Part shown: positions 1 to 8,841 of the stretch, one piece after another
Position numbering within the stretch: the stretch's first letter is position 1
How the letters are laid out: every line of letters begins with the position of its first letter
NCBI GenBank assembly: GCA_029941905.1
Contig: JAPYTQ010000005.1
Coordinates: 147,711-211,710, forward strand
Length of the DNA stretch: 64,000 bases
From: JAHRVQ01 sp029941905
Lineage (GTDB): Bacteria > Pseudomonadota > Gammaproteobacteria > Pseudomonadales > Azotimanducaceae
Direction of reading: 5' to 3'
The notes under the pieces: model-generated
What the model was told of the DNA's origin: nothing
What the model saw: the letters and a program-made list of their open reading frames with translations, nothing else
Database searches by the model: none
Made by a program: the position numbers and the translations under genes

Positions 1-1392
1 CGCACAGACTTCGCGGCAAAGCTGCATGAAACTCATGAACAGCAGAGCAAAGAAGAGCTGGCCGCATCGGGGATTGGTGCAACGATCTGCGGCAGGATTA
101 TGCTGCGCCGTGCCATGGGCAAGGCCAGTTTTGTAACATTACAGGATATGTCGGGCAGGATTCAGGCCTATATTCGCCTCAGTGACGTGGGAGAGGAATC
201 TTACGCTGAGTTTAACAAGTGGGACATCGGTGACATTGTAGCCATTAGTGGTACGGTGATGAGAACAAACAAAGGTGAACTGTCAGTCCACGCCACAGGG
301 ATCCGCATGCTCACAAAATCTTTGCGGCCTCTGCCAGATAAACATGCGGGCCTGACAGATACAGAACTTCGCTATCGACAAAGGTATGTGGACCTGATGG
401 TGAATGAGGACACCCGGCAACGGTTTGTCAAACGCGCTCAAATTATCGACTACATCCGACGCTATTTTGTAGATCGTCAATTTATGGAAGTCGAAACACC
501 AATGATGCTGTCGACGCCAGGCGGCGCGACGGCAGAGCCGTTTGTGACCTTCTACAATGCCCTGGATACCGAGATGTACCTGCGTGTCGCACCGGAATTG
601 AACTTGAAGCGACTGGTTGTTGGCGGCTTTGAGAGGGTTTTTGAAATTAACCGAAACTTTCGTAATGAAGGTGTGGATACCAAACACAGCCCGGAATTCA
701 CCATGCTTGAATTTTACTGGGCTTACGTCGACTACAATGAGTTGATGGATCTTACGGAGGAACTTTTCCGGGGGGTTGCAGAGTTCGTGTTGGGCACCAC
801 GAAATTCACCTACCAGGGCGTCGAGTTGGATTTTGCGCAACCATTCAAACGGTTGAGTATGATTGATGCGATTCTTGAATTTAATGGGAATATCTCGCTG
901 GATCAATTGAAAGATCCGGAAAAAGCGTTAGCCCTGGCGGTTAGTCTGGGCGTCCAATTGAATGATGCCTGGGGTCATGGCAAGGTTGTTACCGAAATAT
1001 TTGATCTCACCGTCGAGGACAAGATTCAACAACCGATTTTTGTCACTCAATATCCCACGGAAGTATCACCGCTTGCCCGACGAAATGATGCCGATCCCGA
1101 GATAACAGATAGATTCGAATTGTTCTGTATGGGCCAGGAGATCGCCAACGGATTCTCCGAATTAAACGATGCCGAAGATCAGGCCGATCGATTTATACAG
1201 CAAGCGGCAGCAAAAAAAGCCGGGGACAATGAAGCCATGCATTTTGATCACGACTATATCACCGCGCTCGAGTATGGCCTGCCTCCTACCGCTGGAGAGG
1301 GGCTTGGCATAGACAGGCTGGTGATGCTGCTGACTGATTCGTCATCGATCCGTGATGTTATATTATTTCCCCATATGCGCCCCAGAAACTGA
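1..1392 (+). CDS. lysS: Lysyl-tRNA synthetase, class II (5' end cut by window edge)
   Basis: Charges tRNA-Lys with lysine in the cytoplasm. The reading frame is open from base 1 and reads like the LysS N-terminal OB-fold region, so the gene begins upstream of the window; the first internal ATG at 100 is not the start. Visible family signatures are the OB-fold segment GKASFVTLQDMSGRIQ, class II motif 2 around FRNEGVDTKHSPEFTMLEFY and motif 3 GLGIDRLVMLL near the C-terminus. Its TGA stop overlaps the ATG of ung by one base (TGATG), suggesting translational coupling. Identification is by recognition of family motifs; the missing N-terminus is about 60 residues by comparison with typical LysS length. 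Confidence 0.97.
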   Translation, partial: RTDFAAKLHETHEQQSKEELAASGIGATICGRIMLRRAMGKASFVTLQDMSGRIQAYIRLSDVGEESYAEFNKWDIGDIVAISGTVMRTNKGELSVHATGIRMLTKSLRPLPDKHAGLTDTELRYRQRYVDLMVNEDTRQRFVKRAQIIDYIRRYFVDRQFMEVETPMMLSTPGGATAEPFVTFYNALDTEMYLRVAPELNLKRLVVGGFERVFEINRNFRNEGVDTKHSPEFTMLEFYWAYVDYNELMDLTEELFRGVAEFVLGTTKFTYQGVELDFAQPFKRLSMIDAILEFNGNISLDQLKDPEKALALAVSLGVQLNDAWGHGKVVTEIFDLTVEDKIQQPIFVTQYPTEVSPLARRNDADPEITDRFELFCMGQEIANGFSELNDAEDQADRFIQQAAAKKAGDNEAMHFDHDYITALEYGLPPTAGEGLGIDRLVMLLTDSSSIRDVILFPHMRPRN

Positions 1393-2096
1393 TGACTGAC
1401 GTACCGTCTGCGTCTCTTAGAGTGGTGCAATTGCATGACAGTTGGTTCAATCATCTTGGGGATGAATTTGACCTGCCGTATATGAAATCATTGCGCCAGT
1501 TTCTCGTTGACGAAAAAGATAAAGGGCGGACTACATATCCCAGGGGCAACGAGTATTTTAATGCACTCAATTCAACCCCCCTTGATAAGACCAGAGTGAT
1601 AATAATAGGCCAGGATCCTTATCATGGGCCCGGGCAGGCACATGGGTTGTGTTTTTCAGTTCAAAAACAGATCCGGATTCCGCCGTCCCTGGTCAACATA
1701 TTCAAGGAAATACAATCTGATCTGGGTACCACAGAGGCTGCGCAACACGGGAATTTAACGGCCTGGGCAGACCAGGGGGTATTGCTGTTGAATAGCGTAC
1801 TGACGGTCGAAAAACACAAGGCGGCCTCCCACCAGGGGAAGGGCTGGGAAAAGTTCACTGACAAGGTCATCGAAGTTGTTGCGACCCAGCGAGAAAACTG
1901 TGTGTTTCTCTTATGGGGCAGTTACGCTCAAAAGAAAGGTCAAATGATTGACCATGACAGGCACCTGGTTTTAACCGCGCCCCATCCATCACCATTGTCA
2001 GCTCACCGGGGGTTCTTCGGGTGCAGGCATTTTAGCCGGTGTAACGATTTTCTGAATAATACCGGCCAGACTCCGATAGACTGGACCAACTCGTAA
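1392..2096 (+). CDS. ung: Uracil-DNA glycosylase, family 1
   Basis: Removes uracil from DNA as the first step of base-excision repair. The 234-residue protein has the water-activating loop GQDPYHGP (Asp75 as catalytic base), the FSVQ/PPSL region, and the DNA-intercalation loop HPSPLSAHRG with His198, all expected for the UNG family. Length matches the family. The start overlaps the lysS stop by one base, so the two are probably co-transcribed; a stem-loop follows at 2125-2154. Nothing unusual in composition. Confidence 0.96.
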   Translation: MTDVPSASLRVVQLHDSWFNHLGDEFDLPYMKSLRQFLVDEKDKGRTTYPRGNEYFNALNSTPLDKTRVIIIGQDPYHGPGQAHGLCFSVQKQIRIPPSLVNIFKEIQSDLGTTEAAQHGNLTAWADQGVLLLNSVLTVEKHKAASHQGKGWEKFTDKVIEVVATQRENCVFLLWGSYAQKKGQMIDHDRHLVLTAPHPSPLSAHRGFFGCRHFSRCNDFLNNTGQTPIDWTNS

Positions 2097-2124
2097 TATT
2101 GACGTTTCACGCACATTTCATTAA

Positions 2125-2154
2125 GCCCATTTGCAGTTCTTTCACTGCATGGGT
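2125..2154 (+). terminator. Probable terminator hairpin after lysS-ung
   Basis: GCCCA-(TT bulge)-TGCAGT pairs with ACTGCA-TGGGT around a six-base loop, followed by GCTTTATATAT. The stem is interrupted and the U tract is short, so termination is plausible but not certain. It lies in the 104-bp gap between ung and mmsA, separating the two transcription units. Confidence 0.45.
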
Positions 2155-2200
2155 GCTTTATATATCATGCACGGATATTTTATTTTAAGGGGCAACAAAA

Positions 2201-3694
2201 ATGGCTGCTATTCTGGACGTATATGTCAATGGTGGATTTCGTAACAGTAAAGGCAGTGAGACGATTCCGGTGACCAATCCTGCGAATCAGGAGGTCCTGG
2301 TGGACGCGCCTTATTGCACCATGGAAGAAATTGATGAGGCTGTTGCGGCTGCCAGAACAGCTTTTGAAACCTGGCGTCTGGTGCCCGCACCGGAAAGAGC
2401 CCGCTTTATGATGAAGTATCAAATGCTTCTGAAAGAAAAGCAGGATGAAATTGCGGAGGTGCTGTCCCAGGAGACCGGTAAAACCTTTGCCGATGCCCAG
2501 GGAGATATATGGCGCGGGATTGAAGTCGTTGAGCAGGCTTGTAATGTACCCGCAATGATGATGGGTGAGACCTCCGAAAATGTCGCCAGGGGTATCGATA
2601 CTTACAGTTTGATTCAGCCATTGGGCGTGTGCGTTGGTATCACACCGTTTAACTTTCCGGCGATGATTCCCTTGTGGATGTTTCCCCTGGCGGTGGCTTG
2701 CGGAAACACATTTGTCTTGAAACCGTCGGAGCAGGATCCGATGACGCCCAATCTGCTGGTAGAACTGTTCTATCAGGCGGGATTCCCGAAGGACCTGGTT
2801 CAAATCGTTCACGGCGGCAAGGAACAGGTTAATGCATTGATAACCCATGCGGATACCCGGGCGATATCGTTTGTTGGTTCTGTACCCGTGGGGCAGCATG
2901 TTTACCGGTTGGGTACTGACAACCTAAAGCGGGTTCAATGCATGGCAGGGGCCAAGAACCATATGATCATTATGCCCGATGCAGATAAGGAGCAAACTAT
3001 CAGTGCCCTGGTCGGTGCGTCGGTGGGTGCTGCAGGTCAACGTTGTATGGCGATTTCGGTTGCTGTTTTTGTCGGCGATGCCAGGAACTGGATTCCTGAT
3101 GTGGCCGAGGCCATGTCCAAAGTTCGACCAGGTGCCTGGGATGACAATGGCGCCGGGTATGGACCCCAGATTAGTCAACAAGCCAGGGACCGGGTGCTTG
3201 GCTATATCGAAAAAGGTAAGTCCGAGGGTGCCAATTGTGTACTCGATGGCAGTGATTGTACCGTCGACGGTTTGCCGGATGGTAACTGGGTTGGTCCGAC
3301 ACTATTCAGTGATGTTACCCGTGAGATGAGTATTTACACCGATGAAATATTCGGCCCGGTATTGGTCGGCCTTAATGCCGAGAGCCTGGATGAGGCGATT
3401 CAAACGATCAATGACAATCCCTTCGGTAACGGAACATCAATCTTCACTTCCTCCGGTGGGGCTGCAAGAAAGTTCCAGAGCGAAATTGAGGTGGGCCAGG
3501 TGGGTATTAATATTCCTATTCCTGTGCCGTTGCCGTTCTTCTCGTTCACCGGCTGGAAAAACTCCTTTTACGGCGACCAACACGCCTACGGCAAACAGGC
3601 AGTGCGGTTCTATACAGAAACCAAGACCATTACTGCACGATGGTTTTCAAGCGATGCTGTTGTCTCGGACAATATGACGATTTCGCTGAAGTAA
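2201..3694 (+). CDS. mmsA: Methylmalonate-semialdehyde dehydrogenase (CoA-acylating)
   Basis: Oxidises (S)-methylmalonate semialdehyde (from valine) or malonate semialdehyde to propionyl-CoA or acetyl-CoA with NAD and CoA. The 497-residue ALDH-fold protein has the active-site segment GAAGQRCMA with Cys282, and the MMSDH-type stretch GVCVGITPFNFPAMIPLWMFPLA. An AAGGGG Shine-Dalgarno lies eight bases before the ATG. First gene of a five-gene valine-degradation cluster, all on the plus strand. Length and motifs are typical; the assignment to MMSDH rather than a generic ALDH is supported both by sequence and by neighbours mmsB and the crotonase genes. Confidence 0.95.
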   Translation: MAAILDVYVNGGFRNSKGSETIPVTNPANQEVLVDAPYCTMEEIDEAVAAARTAFETWRLVPAPERARFMMKYQMLLKEKQDEIAEVLSQETGKTFADAQGDIWRGIEVVEQACNVPAMMMGETSENVARGIDTYSLIQPLGVCVGITPFNFPAMIPLWMFPLAVACGNTFVLKPSEQDPMTPNLLVELFYQAGFPKDLVQIVHGGKEQVNALITHADTRAISFVGSVPVGQHVYRLGTDNLKRVQCMAGAKNHMIIMPDADKEQTISALVGASVGAAGQRCMAISVAVFVGDARNWIPDVAEAMSKVRPGAWDDNGAGYGPQISQQARDRVLGYIEKGKSEGANCVLDGSDCTVDGLPDGNWVGPTLFSDVTREMSIYTDEIFGPVLVGLNAESLDEAIQTINDNPFGNGTSIFTSSGGAARKFQSEIEVGQVGINIPIPVPLPFFSFTGWKNSFYGDQHAYGKQAVRFYTETKTITARWFSSDAVVSDNMTISLK

Positions 3695-3718
3695 TTAGGC
3701 CTTTTCCCGGAACTGGTT

Positions 3719-4879
3719 ATGGATTTTGACCTCAGCGAGGATCAACTGGCATTTCAGGAAACTGCCCGGGCATTTTCCGACAAAGAATTTAAACCCAACG
3801 CTGCGAACTGGGATGCAGGCAAGGTCTTCCCTAAAAAAGTAATTTCCCTGGCGGGCAGTCTCGGTTTCTGTGGTTTGTATTGCCCTGAGGATATCGGTGG
3901 GCTGGGGCTAAGCCGACTGGATTCCAGTATTGTGTTGGAACAACTCGCCATGGGTTGCACATCGACGACCGCCTTTATCTCTATTCACAATATGGCTACC
4001 TGGATGATTGCCAGCTTCGCCAGCCAAGAGACGATTGAGGAATTCTGTCCTTCTCTCATCTCAGGTGATGACCTGGCCAGCTATTGCCTGACGGAACCTG
4101 GCGCTGGTTCGGATGCTGCATCGTTGCGGACCAGAGCGGTTTTGACGGGTGACAAATATATTGTCAACGGCAGCAAGATGTTTATATCCGGCGCTGGAGA
4201 AACGGACGTACTCGTTACCATGGTTCGCACCGGGGAGGAGGGAGCAAAGGGTATCTCGACCCTGGCGATTCCGGCTGATTCTGCCGGTATCAGCTACGGC
4301 GCTAATCTTGAAAAAATGGGCTGGCACAGCCAGCCAACCCGGGAAATTTCCTTCGAAGATGTTGAGGTGCCAGTGAAGTACCTCCTCGGTAATGAAGGTG
4401 ATGGGTTCAAGATCGCGATGAAGGGGCTGGATGGTGGTCGCATCAATATTGCGACCTGTTCTATTGGTACCGCGCAAGCGGCGGTGAATCGGACCCAGGC
4501 CTACATGCTGGAAAGAGAGCAATTTGGCGAGTCATTGAGCAATTTTCAGGCGCTCCAGTTCAGGCTGGCCGACATGGTGACTGAGCTGGTGGCTGCCCGG
4601 CAGATGGTTCGATTGGCAGCCTTCAAAGTGGATCAGGGGAGCCCCGAAGCTGCAGTTTATTCGGCCATGGCGAAACGGTTTGCCACCGATGTGGGTTTTG
4701 AGGTCTGTAATCAGGCACTCCAGTTGCATGGAGGATACGGCTATATGCAGGAATATCCCCTTGAGCGCTATATCCGTGATACCCGTGTGCACCAGATACT
4801 GGAAGGGACCAATGAGATCATGAGGCTGGTAATTTCACGTCGCTTGTTGACACTGGCAGACGTGGAATTGATACAGTAG
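3719..4879 (+). CDS. Acyl-CoA dehydrogenase, probably isobutyryl-CoA dehydrogenase
   Basis: FAD-dependent dehydrogenation of a short or branched acyl-CoA; by context isobutyryl-CoA to methacrylyl-CoA in valine catabolism. The 386-residue protein has the ACAD signature CLTEPGAGSDAASL, the second signature QLHGGYGYMQEYPLERYIRD, and the putative catalytic glutamate in LEGTNEI (Glu362). It starts 24 bases after mmsA and sits before two crotonase-fold genes. Substrate specificity cannot be read from sequence alone; a butyryl- or 2-methylbutyryl-CoA dehydrogenase is possible, but the complete valine route around it favours isobutyryl-CoA. Confidence 0.9.
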   Translation: MDFDLSEDQLAFQETARAFSDKEFKPNAANWDAGKVFPKKVISLAGSLGFCGLYCPEDIGGLGLSRLDSSIVLEQLAMGCTSTTAFISIHNMATWMIASFASQETIEEFCPSLISGDDLASYCLTEPGAGSDAASLRTRAVLTGDKYIVNGSKMFISGAGETDVLVTMVRTGEEGAKGISTLAIPADSAGISYGANLEKMGWHSQPTREISFEDVEVPVKYLLGNEGDGFKIAMKGLDGGRINIATCSIGTAQAAVNRTQAYMLEREQFGESLSNFQALQFRLADMVTELVAARQMVRLAAFKVDQGSPEAAVYSAMAKRFATDVGFEVCNQALQLHGGYGYMQEYPLERYIRDTRVHQILEGTNEIMRLVISRRLLTLADVELIQ

Positions 4880-4950
4880 GTTAGTAGCGGTTCGATAAAC
4901 ACATGTTCACATGAACTAGTCGCAAGAAACGATAATTTTTGGGAAATGGA

Positions 4951-5736
4951 ATGAGTGAAAAGAGCGAAAAACTGTTGTTCGAAATGAAGGGCCACACAGC
5001 CGTGATTACGATAAACACTCCACCCGCCAATACGTGGGACGAGGAAAGCCTGCCCCGGTTGGGAGAACTGGTTGAACAGCTCAGTCAGGATACCGAGTGT
5101 TATAGCCTGGTGATCACGGGTCAGGGGGAAAAGTTTTTCTCGGCCGGGGCAGATCTGAAGATGTTTGCCTCAGGCGACAAGGCCGTGGCCCGGGAACTTG
5201 CAACAAAATTTAGTGGTGCCTTCGAAACCCTGAGCAAATTCAGGGGAGTTTCTATCGCGGCGATTAACGGATTCGCCATGGGCGGCGGTCTTGAGTGTGC
5301 CATGGCATGTGATATTCGCATTGTCGAATCCCATGCGGTAGTGGGTTTGCCTGAGGCAACTGTGGGTCTGCTCCCGGCGGGGCTCGGTACCCAGCATCTT
5401 GCATGGCTTGTCGGGGAAGGTTGGGCAAAACGAATGGTGCTCTGCGGTGAACGGATTGACGCAGAGACAGCACTCAGGATTGGCCTGGTGGAAGAGATTG
5501 TCGAGAAAGGTGAAAGTCTGGAGAAAGCCCTGTCATTGGCCAAACAGGTAGAAAATCAGAGCCCAACCAGTGTCTCTGCGTGTAAGAAACTTATTCAATC
5601 GGCTCGTTCGGGGTCGATGACAGATGCCTATCCTGATGAAAGCGATGCTTTTGTTGCCTTGTTTGACACTCAGGATCAGAAAGAAGGCGTACTTGCATTT
5701 CTTGAAAAGAGAAAACCTGTATGGAAAAACGCCTAG
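4951..5736 (+). CDS. Enoyl-CoA hydratase (crotonase family)
   Basis: Hydrates an enoyl-CoA; by context methacrylyl-CoA to 3-hydroxyisobutyryl-CoA. The 261-residue protein has the crotonase oxyanion-hole segments FSAGADLKMF and the family signature IAAINGFAMGGGLECAMACDIRI, followed by GLPEATVGLLPAGLGTQ. I chose ATG 4951 rather than TTG 4939: the residues before it (GNG) match nothing and GGGA/GGA lies just upstream. About 70 bases of AT-rich spacer separate it from the dehydrogenase. General crotonase assignment is firm, the exact substrate is inferred from neighbours. Confidence 0.9.
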   Translation: MSEKSEKLLFEMKGHTAVITINTPPANTWDEESLPRLGELVEQLSQDTECYSLVITGQGEKFFSAGADLKMFASGDKAVARELATKFSGAFETLSKFRGVSIAAINGFAMGGGLECAMACDIRIVESHAVVGLPEATVGLLPAGLGTQHLAWLVGEGWAKRMVLCGERIDAETALRIGLVEEIVEKGESLEKALSLAKQVENQSPTSVSACKKLIQSARSGSMTDAYPDESDAFVALFDTQDQKEGVLAFLEKRKPVWKNA

Positions 5737-5768
5737 TTTGAATATGGTTATGCAAATGGATTTAAAAA

Positions 5769-6887
5769 ATGTCAGATGAAGTCCTGTTCGAAACATTCGG
5801 ATTAAAAAACGGCCAAACCGCGGGTGTGGTAACACTCAACATCGAAAAGACCCTCAACAGCCTGAGTTTGAAAATGGTTGAATTGATGGCGCCACAACTT
5901 GCCAACTGGGAGAAAGATGACGACATCGTATTTGTGTTGTTTCAAGGTGCTGGTGATCGGGCTTTTTGCGCAGGCGGTGACGTTCAGGCCTTGTATCACG
6001 ATATGGTCGAACATAAGGGTGGTCCTTGTCCATACTGCGATGCCTTCTTTGAACAGGAATATCGCCTCGATTATCAAATTCGTACCTACAAAAAACCCAC
6101 CCTCGTCTGGGGTCATGGCATTGTCATGGGCGGCGGGCTTGGCATATTGTCGGCTTGCAGCCATCGGATCGGTACAGAAAGAACACGTATTGCCATGCCA
6201 GAAATTACTATCGGGTTGATTCCTGATGCCGGGGCGACCTGGTCCTTTTCTCGCATGGAGGAACACTGGGCTTATTTTCTTGCCTGGACGGGCAGTAGCA
6301 TCAATGGCCGGGACGCGAAACAGGTGGGGTTGATTGATTTTTTGGTTAATCATCAATACAAGCGGGATTTCATCGATCAGTTAGGGCAACAGGATTGGTC
6401 GGGTGATCCTGAAGCAGTACTCAGTCATCTTATTGCGAATTTTGAATCCAGAAGCAGTGATTTCCCGGATGGACAATTGGAACGCCATGAGGAATTGATT
6501 CGAGATGTTGTTGTAGCTGCGCTTACGAGTGAAAATCCGGTTGCGAATTTCCGGGATTCCCTGGATCGATTGACAGGTGATAACTGGCTTGAAAAAGCCG
6601 CTGCCACGTTTGACGGTGGTGCCCCCACGACAGCACATATCATTGTTGAACAGTTTCGGCGTGCCAAAAGCATGACCATGAAGGAAACGTTTCAGCTGGA
6701 GCTGACCCTTGCGGTGCAATGCAGCCGACATCCTGATTTTGCTGAAGGCGTTCGTGCACTACTGATTGAGAAAGATAACAGACCATCCTGGTATCATGGG
6801 GTGATGGGTGAAGTTCCCAACGAATGGGTTGAGGAGCATTTTTACGAACCGTGGACTCAGCATCCCATGCAGGATCTGGCGGAATAG
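5769..6887 (+). CDS. 3-hydroxyisobutyryl-CoA hydrolase-like enoyl-CoA hydratase/isomerase family protein
   Basis: Likely releases CoA from 3-hydroxyisobutyryl-CoA, giving free 3-hydroxyisobutyrate for MmsB. At 372 residues it has the longer HIBCH-type (ECH_2) form of the crotonase fold. Visible motifs are FCAGGDVQALY (oxyanion hole), the KKPTLVWGHGIVMGGGLGI signature and MPEITIGLIPDAGATWSFSR. Located 32 bases after the short enoyl-CoA hydratase and 15 bases before mmsB. Members of this family are sometimes annotated simply as enoyl-CoA hydratase; pathway position is the main argument for the hydrolase role. Confidence 0.88.
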   Translation: MSDEVLFETFGLKNGQTAGVVTLNIEKTLNSLSLKMVELMAPQLANWEKDDDIVFVLFQGAGDRAFCAGGDVQALYHDMVEHKGGPCPYCDAFFEQEYRLDYQIRTYKKPTLVWGHGIVMGGGLGILSACSHRIGTERTRIAMPEITIGLIPDAGATWSFSRMEEHWAYFLAWTGSSINGRDAKQVGLIDFLVNHQYKRDFIDQLGQQDWSGDPEAVLSHLIANFESRSSDFPDGQLERHEELIRDVVVAALTSENPVANFRDSLDRLTGDNWLEKAAATFDGGAPTTAHIIVEQFRRAKSMTMKETFQLELTLAVQCSRHPDFAEGVRALLIEKDNRPSWYHGVMGEVPNEWVEEHFYEPWTQHPMQDLAE

Positions 6888-6902
6888 ACTAAGGAGCAAG
6901 AC

Positions 6903-7793
6903 ATGGCCACAGTTGGCTTTATTGGGTTAGGTAATATGGGTGGGCCAATGGCTGGTAATCTTATCAAAGCCGGTCACAAGGTAAAGGCTTTCGATATTGT
7001 GCCTGAGTCACTGCAGAATCTCGTTCAGCAAGGAGCGGAGGCTTGCAAGACAGCAGCCGAGTCGACGGTTGATGTCGATGTCCTGATCTCGATGTTACCC
7101 GCGTCAGCACACGTTGAATCATTGTATCTGGGGGATGAGGGTCTGCTAAACCGCATATCGCCAAAAACCCTGGTAATCGACTGCAGTACAATTGCACCTT
7201 CATCGTCAAGAAAAGTAAATGAGGCGGCTGTTGAGAAAAATATAGAAATGATTGACGCCCCGGTGTCCGGAGGCGTTGGTGGCGCTGTCGCAGGCACACT
7301 GACTTTTATCGTTGGCGGCACGCCGATTGCGCATGAACGAGCCCGGCCAGTCCTTGAAGCGATGGGCAAGAATATCTTTCTTGCGGGGACAGCGGGGGCT
7401 GGCCAGGCTGCCAAGATCTGTAACAATATGCTGTTGGCGGTCTTGATGACAGGTACGGCCGAAGCCTTGCAACTGGGTGTTGATAACGGCCTCGATCCTG
7501 CTGTGCTATCTGAGATCATGCGCGAAAGCTCCGGTGGAAATTGGGCATTGCAGGTCTATAACCCCTATCCCGGCGTCATGGCAGCGGCACCCGCTTCCAA
7601 CAACTACGAGGGGGGGTTCCTGGTCGACCTGATGGTCAAGGATCTGGGGTTGGCGATGGAATCTGCCCTGGAACAGGGCGCGTCCACACCCATGGGGTCA
7701 CTGGCAAGGAATCTGTATGTCAATCACGCCAAAGACGGGAACGGCAGAATTGATTTTTCCAGCATTCAAAAGATCTTCACAAAGATCACATGA
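6903..7793 (+). CDS. mmsB: 3-hydroxyisobutyrate dehydrogenase
   Basis: NAD-dependent oxidation of 3-hydroxyisobutyrate to methylmalonate semialdehyde, the substrate of MmsA encoded at the start of the cluster. The 296-residue protein shows the dinucleotide motif GFIGLGNMGGPMAGNL, the substrate-binding DAPVSGGVGGA loop, and the catalytic-lysine segment GAGQAAKICNN (Lys171). AAGGAGC Shine-Dalgarno lies directly upstream. It completes the set for valine-derived isobutyryl-CoA to propionyl-CoA. Could act on related beta-hydroxyacids, but context supports HIBADH. Confidence 0.95.
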   Translation: MATVGFIGLGNMGGPMAGNLIKAGHKVKAFDIVPESLQNLVQQGAEACKTAAESTVDVDVLISMLPASAHVESLYLGDEGLLNRISPKTLVIDCSTIAPSSSRKVNEAAVEKNIEMIDAPVSGGVGGAVAGTLTFIVGGTPIAHERARPVLEAMGKNIFLAGTAGAGQAAKICNNMLLAVLMTGTAEALQLGVDNGLDPAVLSEIMRESSGGNWALQVYNPYPGVMAAAPASNNYEGGFLVDLMVKDLGLAMESALEQGASTPMGSLARNLYVNHAKDGNGRIDFSSIQKIFTKIT

Positions 7794-7845
7794 GCCGGGG
7801 ATTGAGACCTTACCTAACAATTACAGGGCAGGAATAGACCAGCCA

Positions 7846-8841
7846 ATGGTTGGCTATGAATTACCGGCGTCAAGGCGGGAAGCCATTGTAAAGGAGTTTC
7901 CGGAATCCGGACCCGCATGGATTGCCGATTATCCCGGTTTGCTTAAGACCTTTGTGGAACGCTGGGAATTGGTGTTAAAGGAGTCGGTAACGATCGGTCT
8001 GCCCATCAATATGATCTATCTGGCTGAGTCAGTAACCGGAGATCCACGGGTCCTCAAGATTGGCCACCCCCATCCAGAACAGCTAACCGAGATAAAGACG
8101 CTGAGATTCTATCGGGGCCGGTCAGCAGTTCAAATTCTTGATGCAGACGAAACACTGGGTGCCCTGCTGCTGGAGCGGCTCGATCCCGGTACCACCTTGC
8201 GCCAGCGCGCTAATGACATTAGCAATGACAAGAACGAAATAAAGTCAGCTATCGAGTTGATGCAGAATCTTCCGGTGCGTTATTCAGAACCAGATTCAGC
8301 GCCTGGCACCAGAGATATATCACAGCATATTGATTTGCCGACGTTTGACCGCTGGATAAAGGGAGGATTCAGCGAGTTTCGGGAAAAGTATCCCGAAGAA
8401 ACTGAATTTCTTGACTATCTGGTTGCCGCAGAAGCGGCTTTTGCTTATCTGGAGTCCGGGTCACCGCAGCGCTATGTGCTTCATGGGGACCTGCACCATG
8501 AAAACATACTACTGGACACTCAAAGAGGCTGGGTAGCGATCGATCCAAAAGGTGTTATTGGACCTAAAATACTCGAGTGTGGCAGGTTCCTGCACAACTT
8601 TCTTGAGGATGAGCTGCAGGGTGATTCCAGAGTTATCGACGCGCACGTTGATGATTTGTGCGAACTGCTTTTAGCGAGATATCAGGTTTTCGGCGAAATC
8701 CTGGGCTACGGGATCACCGATTTGGCGCGGGCCGCATTTATTGATGCCACCCTCGGTACCTGCTGGACACTGAACAACGGTGGCTCAGCAGAAGTTGGCA
8801 TACAGCTGGTCAGAGCGACTTACAAGCTTGTATCAGATTAA
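7846..8841 (+). CDS. APH(6)/hydroxyurea-type small-molecule kinase (aminoglycoside phosphotransferase superfamily)
   Basis: A kinase-like protein of about 331 residues. It has the catalytic-loop signature VLHGDLHHENILLD and the following AIDPKGVIG, the DPK motif typical of the streptomycin 6-phosphotransferase / APH_6_hur family. Family members phosphorylate aminoglycosides or hydroxyurea, but many chromosomal homologues have no known substrate, so resistance should not be assumed. The frame is open from 7717 inside mmsB; I chose ATG 7846 because it follows the mmsB stop and has an AGGGCAGGA sequence upstream. It trails the valine operon and its 3' end overlaps ygfZ (opposite strand) by nine bases. 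Confidence 0.8.
   Translation: MVGYELPASRREAIVKEFPESGPAWIADYPGLLKTFVERWELVLKESVTIGLPINMIYLAESVTGDPRVLKIGHPHPEQLTEIKTLRFYRGRSAVQILDADETLGALLLERLDPGTTLRQRANDISNDKNEIKSAIELMQNLPVRYSEPDSAPGTRDISQHIDLPTFDRWIKGGFSEFREKYPEETEFLDYLVAAEAAFAYLESGSPQRYVLHGDLHHENILLDTQRGWVAIDPKGVIGPKILECGRFLHNFLEDELQGDSRVIDAHVDDLCELLLARYQVFGEILGYGITDLARAAFIDATLGTCWTLNNGGSAEVGIQLVRATYKLVSD

Noticed and set aside
4903..4916. ATGTTCACATGAAC near-palindrome before the enoyl-CoA hydratase as an operator
   Set aside because: Imperfect, single copy and in the middle of an operon; no recognised regulator site.
4939..4950. TTG start for the enoyl-CoA hydratase
   Set aside because: ATG 4951 follows four codons later with better context and family-like N-terminus.
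7846..8841. Calling the kinase a streptomycin-resistance gene
   Set aside because: Motifs show only the superfamily/APH(6)-like family; chromosomal context gives no support for resistance.
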